32,568 bases of DNA. Source: SIG440 sp045578305 (GTDB taxonomy: Bacteria; Bacillota; Clostridia; Monoglobales; Monoglobaceae). Positions 1-7,547 of the stretch are shown one piece after another. The stretch's first letter is position 1. Each line of letters opens with the position of its first letter. The stretch is from positions 1 through 32,568 of the forward strand of contig JAZNKA010000016.1 in assembly GCA_045578305.1 (NCBI GenBank), given 5' to 3'. The translations under genes were made by a program, and so were the position numbers. The notes under the pieces are model-generated. The model saw only the letters and a program-made list of their open reading frames with translations. It was not told where the DNA came from and did no database searches.

Positions 1-1425
1 CAAAAACTTTTCGTATGCTTTATCCCACGCAGCCTCATCTGTCGGCTCATAGGTTTTTATTTCGGTTGACTTCATAATTACAGGTGTAATTTCGTCAATC
101 TCACCTTTAGCATAAAGCTGAACCGCAATGTTACCAAGTGCGGTTGCCTCAATCGGACCTGCGATAACCTTTGCACCTGTGGAATTTGCTGTCATCTGGC
201 AAAGAAGCTTATCCTTTGTTCCTCCGCCAACCATATGAATCGAATTATACTCTTTGCCTGTGCAATCCGCAATCATGGTAAGCGAATTTTTGTATTTAAG
301 AGCTATGCTTTCATAAATACATCTTACTATTTCGCCATCTGTCTGAGGTCTGCCCTGACCGGTTTTTTCGCAATAATCACAGATTCTGTCAAGCATACCG
401 CCCGGAGGAACAAATACCGGGTCATCAGGGTCTATGAAGTACTTAAACGGTTCTGATTTAAGTGCAAGCTCCTCCATATCAGCATAGCTGTAGTTTTTAC
501 CGTCCTTTACAAATTGACGTTTTGCTTCCTGAATAAGCCAAAGTCCTATGATGTTGCGCAAAAATCTTATTTTTCCACCAAAGCCATACTCATTTGTGAT
601 GTTATACTTCTTTGATTTTTCGGATATAACCGGCTCGTCTGTAACTGTTCCAAAAAGCGACCATGTTCCACACGAAATGAAAATAAAGTCTTTTTCCATT
701 GATGGAACAGCAGCAACAGCACTTGCAGTATCATGTCCGCCGATTGCAATTACCTCTTTGGGCTCAACCCCAAGCTCGTCAGCAAGCTCTTTTTTTATTT
801 TGCCGACAACAGTTCCTGCCTTGACAACCGGAGGGAATATGCTTCTTGGATAACCGAATCTGTCAATTACATCCCAGTTCCAGTCACACTTCTTTTGGTC
901 AAACATATGTGTTGTAGAGCAGATTGTGCTTTCGCAGTACTTTTCACCCGTAAGCATATAGCTGAAAAGGTCAGGCATAAGAAGAATTTTGTCTGCCTTG
1001 TCAAGATCTTTCTCTACAAAAAGCTGAAACAGTGTATTGAAGTTCATAACCTGAATACCAGTCATATCATAAAGCTCTTTTTCGGGAATAACATTAAACG
1101 CCTTTTCGGGGGCATTATCTGTTCTTGCATCACGGTAGTTGTATGGATTTGACAGAAGCTTTCCGTCTTTTCCGATTATACCATAGTCAACGCCCCATGT
1201 ATCAATTGCAATGCTGTCAAAATCAGCTATTTCGCTTGCTTTTTTTATCCCTGTCTTTATCTCATTAAAAAGCTGCTGAGCATTCCATTTAAGTTCCCCA
1301 TTTTCATAGTTGGGGTCATTGGAAAATCTGTGCACTTCGGTAAGTTCAATCTTTTCACCGTCAAACGAGCCCAAAATTGCTCTTCCGCTTGATGCGCCGA
1401 AGTCAATTGCCAAAACATTTTTCAA
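1..1425 (-). CDS. rhaB: Rhamnulokinase (FGGY carbohydrate kinase), 3' end cut by the window
   Basis: This kinase phosphorylates L-rhamnulose with ATP in cytoplasmic rhamnose breakdown. The window holds 475 codons. The family is close to 490 residues, so only about 10-20 C-terminal residues are missing. The N-terminus carries the FGGY/actin-fold phosphate loop (AIDFGASSGRAI, residues 6-17). DTWGVDYG follows near residue 69, and GGHDTASAV and ISCGTWSLFG, both typical of RhaB, lie in the middle. The second ATPase half has the MVGGGTKDKLLCQMTA stretch. The start is a TTG at 1423-1425, six bases after GAGGTG. No ATG in the right frame fits, and the gene is missed if TTG is not allowed. A good promoter lies just upstream. 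Other FGGY kinases (fuculo-, xylulo-) are less likely because of the DTWGVDYG and SCGTWSL signatures. Confidence 0.9.
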   Translation of the reverse strand, partial: MKNVLAIDFGASSGRAILGSFDGEKIELTEVHRFSNDPNYENGELKWNAQQLFNEIKTGIKKASEIADFDSIAIDTWGVDYGIIGKDGKLLSNPYNYRDARTDNAPEKAFNVIPEKELYDMTGIQVMNFNTLFQLFVEKDLDKADKILLMPDLFSYMLTGEKYCESTICSTTHMFDQKKCDWNWDVIDRFGYPRSIFPPVVKAGTVVGKIKKELADELGVEPKEVIAIGGHDTASAVAAVPSMEKDFIFISCGTWSLFGTVTDEPVISEKSKKYNITNEYGFGGKIRFLRNIIGLWLIQEAKRQFVKDGKNYSYADMEELALKSEPFKYFIDPDDPVFVPPGGMLDRICDYCEKTGQGRPQTDGEIVRCIYESIALKYKNSLTMIADCTGKEYNSIHMVGGGTKDKLLCQMTANSTGAKVIAGPIEATALGNIAVQLYAKGEIDEITPVIMKSTEIKTYEPTDEAAWDKAYEKFL

Positions 1426-1466
1426 TTTAAACACCTCTTTATTTCTTTAATGCTTTTGTTCTTTTA

Positions 1467-1495
1467 AGAATACCATATCTTGTTATTTGTGTCAA
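1467..1495 (-). promoter_or_regulatory. Sigma-A promoter of rhaB
   Basis: On the minus strand TTGACA (1490-1495) is followed after exactly 17 bases by TATTCT (1467-1472), with a TGG extended -10. It lies about 40 bases upstream of the TTG start of the rhamnulokinase. Confidence 0.75.
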
Positions 1496-1508
1496 GATTG
1501 AACAACAT

Positions 1509-1547
1509 AAAACAATCAAGCCGGAAGAACAGCACTCCCGACTTGAT
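1509..1547 (-). terminator. Rho-independent terminator after the Na/Pi cotransporter gene
   Basis: A 10-bp stem (1515-1524 with 1538-1547) closes with a G-U wobble only when read on the minus strand. A T-rich tract (TGTTTT) follows there. It begins a few bases after the stop codon of the gene ending at 1554 and separates it from rhaB. Confidence 0.7.
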
Positions 1548-1553
1548 GTTTTT

Positions 1554-3296
1554 TTAAATTGTATATTTATTTTTGTATTCACTGTATTTTTTATCAAAAT
1601 AAGGATCGTCTTTCTTTATGTTCCTGAGTGACTCGTGAAGATTCATTGTATTCTCTTCTGCATCAATAGTGCACACTGCAATATTTGAACAATGGTCCGC
1701 TGCTCTTTCTAAATTTGTCAGCAAATCCGCCCAGATAAACCCAACTTCGATTGAACACTCGCCGTTTTTAAGGCGCTTTATGTGCTGGTCACGCAATTTT
1801 TCTGTCAATTCGTCAACAACCTGTTCAAGAGGCTCGACATCATGGGCTGTATTAAGGTCATTCCGTGTGAACGCGGTATAAGCAAGAGTCAGTATATTTG
1901 ACACAGCACTGCATATATTTTCAAGTTCGGTCTTTGCATCATCTGTAAATGCCAGTTCTTTTTCGCTTAATTCTTCAGCAGATTCCAAAAGATTTATGCT
2001 GTGGTCGGATATTCTTTCGAAGTCTCCGATGGCCTTAAGAAGTTTCGATATATTGGTGCTGTCACTGTCGTTCATCTGATAGCGGCTTAGTCTTACGAGA
2101 TATGTTCCCAGAATATCCTCATAATGGTCCACATCTTCCTCCGCTTTTCGGATTTTTTCTGCTGTTTTGGAGTCAAATTTTTCAAGCATATTAAGACTGT
2201 CTTTAAATCCTGTTATTGCTTTTTCTGCCATTTCATTAACCAAAACATTACATCTTTCAAGTGCAACAGGCGGTGTCGCAAGAAGTCTTTCATCAAGTTC
2301 AACAGTAACTTCTTTTTTGCTTGTTTCGGGCACAAGCTTTATTGCCAGCTTTTCAAGCAGCGACGAAATTGGCAAAAGAAGCACTGTGCAGGCTACATTA
2401 AATATCGAATGCGATATCGCAATTCCAAGATATGTAGCAGGAAGGTCTAAAAGAGCCGGTTTCAACACAGCGGAAATAATACTAAATACCGAAAGCCATA
2501 TTATTGTTCCTATTACATTAAACGACAAATGCACAATTGCTGCACGCCTTGCATTTTTATTTGTCCCGAACGCCGAAAGGATTGCTGTTATACAAGTTCC
2601 TATGTTCTGACCCATAATAATCGGTATTGCCGCTCCGTACGAAACCTGCCCTGTTGCCGAAAGTGCCTGCAAAATACCAACCGACGCGGAACTTGACTGT
2701 ATGATTGCGGTAAGAATTGCACCTGCAAGCACACCAAGAACGGGGTTTTTGAACATCAAAAACATATTCTGGAAAGCAGGTACTTCTTTAAGTCCCGAAA
2801 CAGCATCCGACATTGTGTCCATACCAAACATAAGTGTAGCAAAGCCCAAAAGAATTGTACCGGTGTCTTTTTTCTTGCTTGATTTACCAAACATCAAAAG
2901 AACTGTACCAATCAGGGCAAGTACAGGGGTAAATGAAGTGGGTTTTAAAAGCTGCATAAAAAGATTATCGCTTGAAATACCGCCAAGGCTTAGTATCCAC
3001 GCCGTTACCGTTGTTCCTATATTGGCACCCATTATAACGCCGATAGACTGTCTTAGTGTCATAACCCCCGAATTGACAAAACCAACCACCATAACTGTTG
3101 TTGCTGACGAACTTTGGATAACAGCAGTTACAACCAGTCCCGTCAAAAATCCGGTTATCTTGTTTTTTGTCAGCCTTGCAAGAATTTTTTTAAGGCTGCT
3201 GCCCGCTCTTCTTTCCAAGGCGTCGCCCATAACATTCATTCCGTAAAGGAACAAACAAAGTCCACCAATAAGAGTAAGTACATTAAAAATATCCAT
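1554..3296 (-). CDS. Na/Pi-cotransporter II family protein with C-terminal PhoU-like domain
   Basis: This is a membrane protein of the NptA/YjbB family (580 residues), which moves phosphate with or against sodium. Two repeated membrane halves are visible, each with the family's QSSSA signature: QSSSATT at residues 61-67 and QSSSAS at 200-205. GxxxGANIGTT (near 86-96) and its repeat MGQNIGTC follow them. From about residue 340 the chain is soluble, helical and charged, with a PhoU-like helical bundle (KAIGDFERISDHSINLLE; DLLTNLERAADHCSNIAV). GAGGTG stands six bases before the ATG. Terminators lie on both sides, so it is probably transcribed alone. The KdpDE-like pair is its upstream neighbour. 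Direction of transport cannot be told from the sequence. Confidence 0.88.
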   Translation of the reverse strand: MDIFNVLTLIGGLCLFLYGMNVMGDALERRAGSSLKKILARLTKNKITGFLTGLVVTAVIQSSSATTVMVVGFVNSGVMTLRQSIGVIMGANIGTTVTAWILSLGGISSDNLFMQLLKPTSFTPVLALIGTVLLMFGKSSKKKDTGTILLGFATLMFGMDTMSDAVSGLKEVPAFQNMFLMFKNPVLGVLAGAILTAIIQSSSASVGILQALSATGQVSYGAAIPIIMGQNIGTCITAILSAFGTNKNARRAAIVHLSFNVIGTIIWLSVFSIISAVLKPALLDLPATYLGIAISHSIFNVACTVLLLPISSLLEKLAIKLVPETSKKEVTVELDERLLATPPVALERCNVLVNEMAEKAITGFKDSLNMLEKFDSKTAEKIRKAEEDVDHYEDILGTYLVRLSRYQMNDSDSTNISKLLKAIGDFERISDHSINLLESAEELSEKELAFTDDAKTELENICSAVSNILTLAYTAFTRNDLNTAHDVEPLEQVVDELTEKLRDQHIKRLKNGECSIEVGFIWADLLTNLERAADHCSNIAVCTIDAEENTMNLHESLRNIKKDDPYFDKKYSEYKNKYTI

Positions 3297-3377
3297 TTTT
3301 TCACCTCGTATTTTATATTATCTTTTTCTTTTACATATATATACTAACATATTTCTGGTAAAGATGCGGTTAAGAAA

Positions 3378-3413
3378 AAAAAGAGAATTTTGCTTCATCA
3401 AAATTCTCTTTTT
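3378..3413. terminator. Bidirectional terminator after the response-regulator gene
   Basis: A perfect 15-bp inverted repeat (3378-3392 and 3399-3413) with a six-base loop has A5 and T5 at its outer ends, so it can end transcripts on either strand. It lies just beyond the response-regulator stop at 3420 and insulates the two-component operon from the cotransporter gene. Confidence 0.85.
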
Positions 3414-3419
3414 ACCTGT

Positions 3420-4124
3420 TTATTCATCATTGTTCATCCGGTATCCAACGCCAAGCTCGTTGATTATATAATTCTTTTTCCCGGGTATTGCGCCAAATTT
3501 TTTGCGGATATTTGCCATATTCACCTGCAATTTTTTAGTACTTCCCAAATCACTATAACCCCATATTTCTTTTATAATTGCAGCATATGTAAGAACTTTC
3601 CCTGGGTATCTCGACAAAAATGCAATTATATTATACTCTGTCTGGGTAAGATTTATTTCATCCTTTCCTATAAAAATCCGTCGGGAATCATAATCAATCG
3701 AAAGATCACCTATTTCAAATTTTTCGCCCGAATATCCGGCATTATTGCCAGTGTGAACTGAAGTTCTCAGTGCAGACCTCACTCTTGCAACAAACTCTGC
3801 AGCGCCAAAAGGTTTTGTAACATAATCATTGGCACCGCTGTCAAGAGCCTCTACCTTGTCCTTTTCATCACTTCGTGCCGACAGAATAATAACCGGCACA
3901 CGGGAATTTTTTCTTAGCTCTTTCAAGAAAATACCGCCATCGGCATCAGGAAGTCCAAGGTCAAGAATAATAAGGTCAGGTTTGTAAGATGAATTCATAA
4001 TGCGTGCATCAGCACAGCTTTTTGCCGAAAGTGCTTTATAGCCATTGGCATCAAGCAAAGCAGTTATAAGATTGCTTATATTTTCTTCATCCTCAACCAC
4101 CAGGATTTTATACTTGTTATTCAT
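3420..4124 (-). CDS. OmpR/KdpE-type response regulator
   Basis: This is a DNA-binding response regulator of 234 residues. The receiver domain (about 5-118) has acidic residues E11/D12, phospho-acceptor D55 in LIILDLGLPD, the conserved Ser of IILSARS and the Lys of YVTKPFG. A winged-helix effector domain (about 135-232) ends in VGYRM. LDLGLPD and YVTKPFG are the wording of KdpE proteins. The open frame extends 15 codons further upstream, but GGAGG sits six bases before the ATG at 4122-4124. That start overlaps the kinase stop by eight bases, which is typical of translational coupling. It forms an operon with the kinase gene. No kdpFABC potassium pump genes are in the window, so the target is unknown. 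Confidence 0.88.
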   Translation of the reverse strand: MNNKYKILVVEDEENISNLITALLDANGYKALSAKSCADARIMNSSYKPDLIILDLGLPDADGGIFLKELRKNSRVPVIILSARSDEKDKVEALDSGANDYVTKPFGAAEFVARVRSALRTSVHTGNNAGYSGEKFEIGDLSIDYDSRRIFIGKDEINLTQTEYNIIAFLSRYPGKVLTYAAIIKEIWGYSDLGSTKKLQVNMANIRKKFGAIPGKKNYIINELGVGYRMNNDE

Positions 4125-5172
4125 ACACATCCTCCATATCAAGCGAAAATCTGAAAACCGCACCGCCATGCTTTAAGTTTTGCGCTTCTATATCGCCGCC
4201 GTGAGCTTTTATAATTGTAGAACAAACCGAAAGTCCTATTCCTGCATTGCTTCTTTTGCAATCTGCACCCTCATCTGTGGCATCATAGCTTCCAGTAAAA
4301 AGAGTTTTCAGCTTTCCGTCCGGAATTCCACATCCATTGTCCTTTATTTGAAAAACTGCTTTTTGGGGGCTTACAAATATTTTAAGCGAAAGTTTTGTCA
4401 TTCCCTTTGCATGATGTACCGCATTCTCTAACATATTGATTATAACCTGTTCAATAAGCAATGGGTCCATAGGGACAACCGCAAATTCTTCGGGGGTTTG
4501 GGCAATTACATTGCAGTCAGGGTATCTGTTATTGAATTTTATAAGCACCGAATCAACAAGTTCATCAACAACTGTGGGAATTTTTGTTATCTTCATATTC
4601 CCGTTGTCAAGCTTTGTTATTGACAAAAGATTTTCGACCATTCGAGAAAGCCACTGAGCATCCTGACTTATACCTTTAAGAATTTGCTCTTTTTGTTCCT
4701 CTGTAAAACTGTCCTTGTTTTCAATAAGTGCAGAGCTTGAACCATAAATGGTTGTAAGAGGAGTCCTTAAGTCATGAGATATCGCCCGAAGAAGATTTGA
4801 CCTTGTTTTTTCTTTTTCGTTTTCCGCCCTAACCGCCTCCTGAACTTTAAGTTTTGTTGTCAAAGCGGATGTCATAACAGCAATTACAATCATTATTATC
4901 GCTGAAATCAAATTTTCTGATGCCGTAAAATTGAATTTAAAAAACGGAAAGGTAAATGCATAATTTACCGCGAGCATACTTACAAAAGCGGCAATGATGC
5001 CATATATGTATCCATTCGTTGCCGCAGATACCAAAAACGAGCCCAAAACAAATATCGCCGGGATAAGCGTATCTGCTTTCGTTGATTTGTGCAAAACAAG
5101 GCAAATCACAAAACATACTGCAAGTATTACGGCTGTGATTTTTACATCTCTAATCATTGTCGTTTTTTTCAT
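4117..5172 (-). CDS. Short KdpD-like sensor histidine kinase (DUF4118 membrane domain)
   Basis: This 351-residue membrane sensor kinase is the partner of the regulator gene that overlaps its end. Four hydrophobic segments between residues 10 and 105 (TPFFKFNF-like loop near 75-83) match the DUF4118 membrane module of KdpD. Then come the dimerisation helix with H133 in ISHDLRTPLT, the N box (NMLENAVHHA), the G1 box (DNGCGIP) and the G2 box (GIGLSVC). Full-length KdpD has an N-terminal KdpD sensor and a Usp-like domain before the membrane part; both are absent here. The ATG at 5170-5172 has GGAGG nine bases upstream. An in-frame GTG at 5193 has no ribosome-binding site. A promoter overlaps that upstream region. 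Confidence 0.87.
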   Translation of the reverse strand: MKKTTMIRDVKITAVILAVCFVICLVLHKSTKADTLIPAIFVLGSFLVSAATNGYIYGIIAAFVSMLAVNYAFTFPFFKFNFTASENLISAIIMIVIAVMTSALTTKLKVQEAVRAENEKEKTRSNLLRAISHDLRTPLTTIYGSSSALIENKDSFTEEQKEQILKGISQDAQWLSRMVENLLSITKLDNGNMKITKIPTVVDELVDSVLIKFNNRYPDCNVIAQTPEEFAVVPMDPLLIEQVIINMLENAVHHAKGMTKLSLKIFVSPQKAVFQIKDNGCGIPDGKLKTLFTGSYDATDEGADCKRSNAGIGLSVCSTIIKAHGGDIEAQNLKHGGAVFRFSLDMEDVYE

Positions 5173-5193
5173 AATCTTGCGCCTCCAAAGCAC

Positions 5194-5222
5194 ATATTAA
5201 CATACCGTATTCAAAAAGTCAA
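5194..5222 (-). promoter_or_regulatory. Promoter of the two-component operon
   Basis: On the minus strand TTGACT (5217-5222) is followed after 17 bases by TAATAT (5194-5199). The predicted transcript would begin about 15-20 bases before the kinase's Shine-Dalgarno site. This rules out the GTG at 5193 as the start. It is divergent from the rpsB promoter. Confidence 0.6.
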
Positions 5223-5272
5223 TTTGTTCCTTTTTTCTCATTGAAAATAAGTAATTTTTTACAAATTAAGTG

Positions 5273-5301
5273 TTGACAAACCTTTTTGTGCGTGCTATAA
5301 T
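5273..5301 (+). promoter_or_regulatory. Consensus sigma-A promoter of rpsB-tsf
   Basis: TTGACA (5273-5278), 17 bases and TATAAT (5296-5301) match the housekeeping consensus in every position, as expected for a ribosomal-protein operon. Transcription should begin near 5308. Confidence 0.92.
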
Positions 5302-5307
5302 GTTTTG

Positions 5308-5447
5308 GTTAAGTGTGGAATTATGCGCATTTAGCAAAAATAAAATACGCACATCATACGATTGTCGGGGGAGTGCTGCGATACCCATGACAGCTCTTCG
5401 GCAAGGTGACTATGGTGGAGGTGTAAAACTTTTGGAGGTGTAAAATC
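5308..5447 (+). promoter_or_regulatory. Long rpsB 5' leader, probably structured
   Basis: About 140 nt separate the predicted transcript start from the rpsB ATG. An imperfect hairpin is visible at about 5323-5352 (TGCGCATTT against AAATACGCA). A second GC-rich stretch lies at 5363-5410, where GGGG can pair with ACCC and GAG/CTG with CAG/CTC. The leader ends in a duplicated ribosome-binding site. Ribosomal-protein leaders of this length often bind the product for feedback control. I do not recognise this one as a named motif. Confidence 0.45.
5416..5445 (+). repeat. Tandem duplication of the rpsB ribosome-binding site
   Basis: The 13-bp sequence TGGAGGTGTAAAA occurs at 5416-5428 and again at 5433-5445, a period of 17 bases. 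The second copy places GGAGGTG seven bases before the ATG at 5448. The first has no start codon at a useful distance. Confidence 0.85.
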
Positions 5448-6194
5448 ATGGGAGTTATTCAAATGAAGCAATTGCTTGAAGCAGGTGTTCACTTCGGACA
5501 CCAGACTCGCCGTTGGAATCCTAAAATGGCTGAGTATATTTTTACAGAAAGAAACGGCATATACATCATCGATTTGCAGAAAACTGCAAAGAAGATTGAA
5601 GAAGCTTATATGTTCGTTCGCGACCTTGTTGCAGACGGTGGCACAGTTCTTTTTGTAGGAACCAAAAAACAGTCTCAAGACGCTATCCGCGAGGAAGCTG
5701 AAAGAACTGGTATGTACTATGTAAACGCAAGATGGCTTGGTGGTATGCTTACCAACTTCAAGACCATCAAAAGAAGAATCGACAGACTCTACCAGCTTAA
5801 GAAAATGAACGAAGATGGTACAATGGAGCTTCTTCCTAAAAAAGAAGTTCTCAAGCTCAACCTTGAAGAGGAGCGTCTCGAAAAATACCTTGGCGGTATC
5901 AAAGAAATGAAAGATATCCCCGCTGCTATGTTTGTTGTTGACCCCAGAAAAGAAAAGAACGCTATCGCTGAGGCTCACAAGCTTGGTATCCCTGTTATCG
6001 CTATCGTTGATACAAACTGTGACCCTGAAGAAGCAGACTTCCCCATCCCCGGCAATGACGACGCTATCCGTGCCGTTAAGCTTATCGTTTCTACAATCGG
6101 TAACGCTATCATTGAGGGCAAGCAGGGCGAACAGTTCACACCCGAGGCAGAGGCTGAAGCTGAAGAAGTTTCTTTGGATATGATTGAAGAATAA
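5448..6194 (+). CDS. rpsB: 30S ribosomal protein S2
   Basis: This 248-residue S2 protein is needed for small-subunit assembly and for docking of S1 or the mRNA. It has the usual opening (MKQLLEAGVHFGHQTRRWNPKM), the KKQ.QDAIREEAERTG motif and FVVDPRKEKNAIAEAHKLGIPVIAIVDTNCDPE, ending in an acidic tail. Length and order match the family throughout. The codon choice is that of a highly expressed gene, which also produces a long but meaningless antisense open frame. tsf follows after 37 bases, the standard rpsB-tsf operon. Confidence 0.98.
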   Translation: MGVIQMKQLLEAGVHFGHQTRRWNPKMAEYIFTERNGIYIIDLQKTAKKIEEAYMFVRDLVADGGTVLFVGTKKQSQDAIREEAERTGMYYVNARWLGGMLTNFKTIKRRIDRLYQLKKMNEDGTMELLPKKEVLKLNLEEERLEKYLGGIKEMKDIPAAMFVVDPRKEKNAIAEAHKLGIPVIAIVDTNCDPEEADFPIPGNDDAIRAVKLIVSTIGNAIIEGKQGEQFTPEAEAEAEEVSLDMIEE

Positions 6195-6231
6195 TCTTAC
6201 TAACTTAAATTGAGAAAGCGAGTGAAATAAA

Positions 6232-7143
6232 ATGGCATTTACTGCACAAGATGTTAAAACTCTTAGAGAAATGACAAACTGTGGTATGATGGATTGCAAG
6301 AAGGCTCTTGCAGAAACAGACGGTGATATGGACAAAGCTGTTGAGTACCTCAGAGAAAAAGGTATTGCTACAGCAGTTAAGAAGTCCGGCAGAATCGCAT
6401 CTGAAGGTCTTGTTACATCAATGGTATTTGATAATGTTGGTGTTGTTGTTGAAATCAACACCGAAACAGACTTTGTTGCAAAGAACGCTGACTTCCAGAA
6501 GTTTGTTGCTGACGTTGCTGAATGTATTGCAAAGACAAACCCCGCTGATGTTGAAGCTCTTAAGGCTGAAAAGCTTTACGATGCGCAGACAGTTGGCGAA
6601 GCTCTTACCGAAAAGATTGCTACTATAGGTGAGAATATGAACCTCCGTCGTTTCGAGCGTTTTGAGGGTGTAAACGAAGCTTACATCCACGGCGGTGGCA
6701 AAATCGGCGTTTTGGTAAATTTCAAGCTTGGCGACGATTCAAAGGCTGCTGAACCTGCATTCCGCGCTGCAGCAAAAGACGTTGCAATGCAGATTGCAGC
6801 TGTTATGCCCAAATATGTTAAGAGCGACGAAGTTCCCGCTGAAGAACTTGAAAAAGAGAAGGAAATCCTTAAAGCTCAAGCTCTTAACGAAGGCAAGCCG
6901 GAGGCAATCGTTGACAAAATGGTTGCAGGTCGTATTCAGAAGTTCTACAAAGAAGTTTGCCTTATCGAACAGGCTTATGTTAAAGACGGCGATTTGACAG
7001 TTGCTAAATTCCTTAAGAATGTTGGCGCAGAAATCGGTACAGAAATCGAAGTTGTTAAGTTTGCACGTTTTGAAAAAGGCGAAGGTCTCGAAAAAAAGGT
7101 TGACGACTTTGCAGCAGAAGTTGCAAAAATGGCTGGCAACTAA
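6232..7143 (+). CDS. tsf: Elongation factor Ts
   Basis: EF-Ts (303 residues) exchanges GDP for GTP on EF-Tu. The N-terminal UBA-like domain (about 1-55, LREMTNCGMMDCKKAL) is followed by the EF-Tu-contacting TETDFVAKN motif (about 77-85) and two core subdomains, the second including the helical coiled-coil insertion. It ends normally with KVDDFAAEVAKMAGN. The last 57 coding bases, including the stop, occur a second time, perfectly identical, 220 bp downstream. A terminator follows the stop. Confidence 0.97.
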   Translation: MAFTAQDVKTLREMTNCGMMDCKKALAETDGDMDKAVEYLREKGIATAVKKSGRIASEGLVTSMVFDNVGVVVEINTETDFVAKNADFQKFVADVAECIAKTNPADVEALKAEKLYDAQTVGEALTEKIATIGENMNLRRFERFEGVNEAYIHGGGKIGVLVNFKLGDDSKAAEPAFRAAAKDVAMQIAAVMPKYVKSDEVPAEELEKEKEILKAQALNEGKPEAIVDKMVAGRIQKFYKEVCLIEQAYVKDGDLTVAKFLKNVGAEIGTEIEVVKFARFEKGEGLEKKVDDFAAEVAKMAGN

Positions 7144-7196
7144 TATCCGTTGTTATTATCAAAACAGGGTGTGGTTCTCTCCTCACCCTGTTTTTT
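7087..7196 (+). repeat. Direct repeat copy 1: tsf 3' end plus terminator
   Basis: This 110-bp segment (the last 19 codons of tsf with the stop, a 17-base spacer and the terminator) recurs at 7307-7416 with three differences (7160 C/T, 7179 C/T, 7183 T/G). All three lie outside the coding part. Confidence 0.95.
7161..7196 (+). terminator. Rho-independent terminator of rpsB-tsf
   Basis: An 11-bp stem (AAAACAGGGTG at 7161-7171 with its complement at 7184-7194) and a 12-base loop are followed by a T run. Confidence 0.92.
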
Positions 7197-7306
7197 CTTC
7201 GACGAATGTTAAAAACCTTTCGGTTTTTTCCTGATTACAAAAAACTCTCGTTTTTTGTAATCCTGCGTTAAAAACAGTCCACTGGACTGTTTTCTTAACA
7301 CTCCGG
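7197..7306. repeat. Palindrome cluster between the two tsf-tail copies
   Basis: These 110 bp contain three hairpins in a row. The first is a 7-bp stem at 7211-7228, the second a perfect 13-bp stem with a four-base loop at 7233-7262, and the third a perfect 10-bp stem at 7271-7293 with extra pairing to GTTAA/TTAAC outside. GTTAAAAAC begins both the first and the third unit. The layout resembles a small non-coding palindromic repeat (REP- or MITE-like). A short minus-strand open frame here (7209-7406) has no ribosome-binding site and is not called. Confidence 0.7.
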
Positions 7307-7416
7307 CTCGAAAAAAAGGTTGACGACTTTGCAGCAGAAGTTGCAAAAATGGCTGGCAACTAATATCCGTTGTTATTATTAAAACAGGGTGTGGTTCTTT
7401 CCGCACCCTGTTTTTT
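7307..7416 (+). pseudogene. Direct repeat copy 2: vestigial tsf C-terminus with terminator
   Basis: This is the second copy of the tsf tail. It encodes the last 19 codons (LEKKVDDFAAEVAKMAGN and stop) with no start codon or ribosome-binding site in front, then repeats the terminator. The coding part is identical to copy 1, so either the duplication is recent or the two copies are kept alike by gene conversion. Confidence 0.9.
7381..7416 (+). terminator. Second copy of the tsf terminator
   Basis: The same stem as at 7161 recurs here. The T-to-G change at 7403 and the neighbouring bases let the stem grow by a G-U and two G-C pairs, so this copy should be the stronger. It insulates nifJ from rpsB-tsf read-through. 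Confidence 0.85.
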
Positions 7417-7453
7417 GTTTTTTCTAAAAATTTTGAGTTTTTTCAAAATATAT

Positions 7454-7482
7454 TTGAATTTCTATTTAATGTATGATATAAT
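7454..7482 (+). promoter_or_regulatory. Promoter of nifJ
   Basis: TTGAAT (7454-7459), 17 bases and TATAAT (7477-7482) lie in an AT-rich stretch about 65 bases before the nifJ start codon. Confidence 0.78.
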
Positions 7483-7547
7483 ATAACTTGCGTAATCGTA
7501 ATTATTTTTAAAATTTATTAAATTTATATATTAAGGAGGCATTTTTC

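Noticed and set aside
2701..3246. A 181-codon plus-strand open frame inside the cotransporter gene.
   Set aside because: It is antisense to a gene with clear family motifs and shows no protein features of its own.
5331..6461. A 376-codon open frame on the minus strand opposite rpsB and tsf.
   Set aside because: It lies wholly antisense to two certain genes, has no recognisable domain and no ribosome-binding site, and is a side effect of their codon choice.
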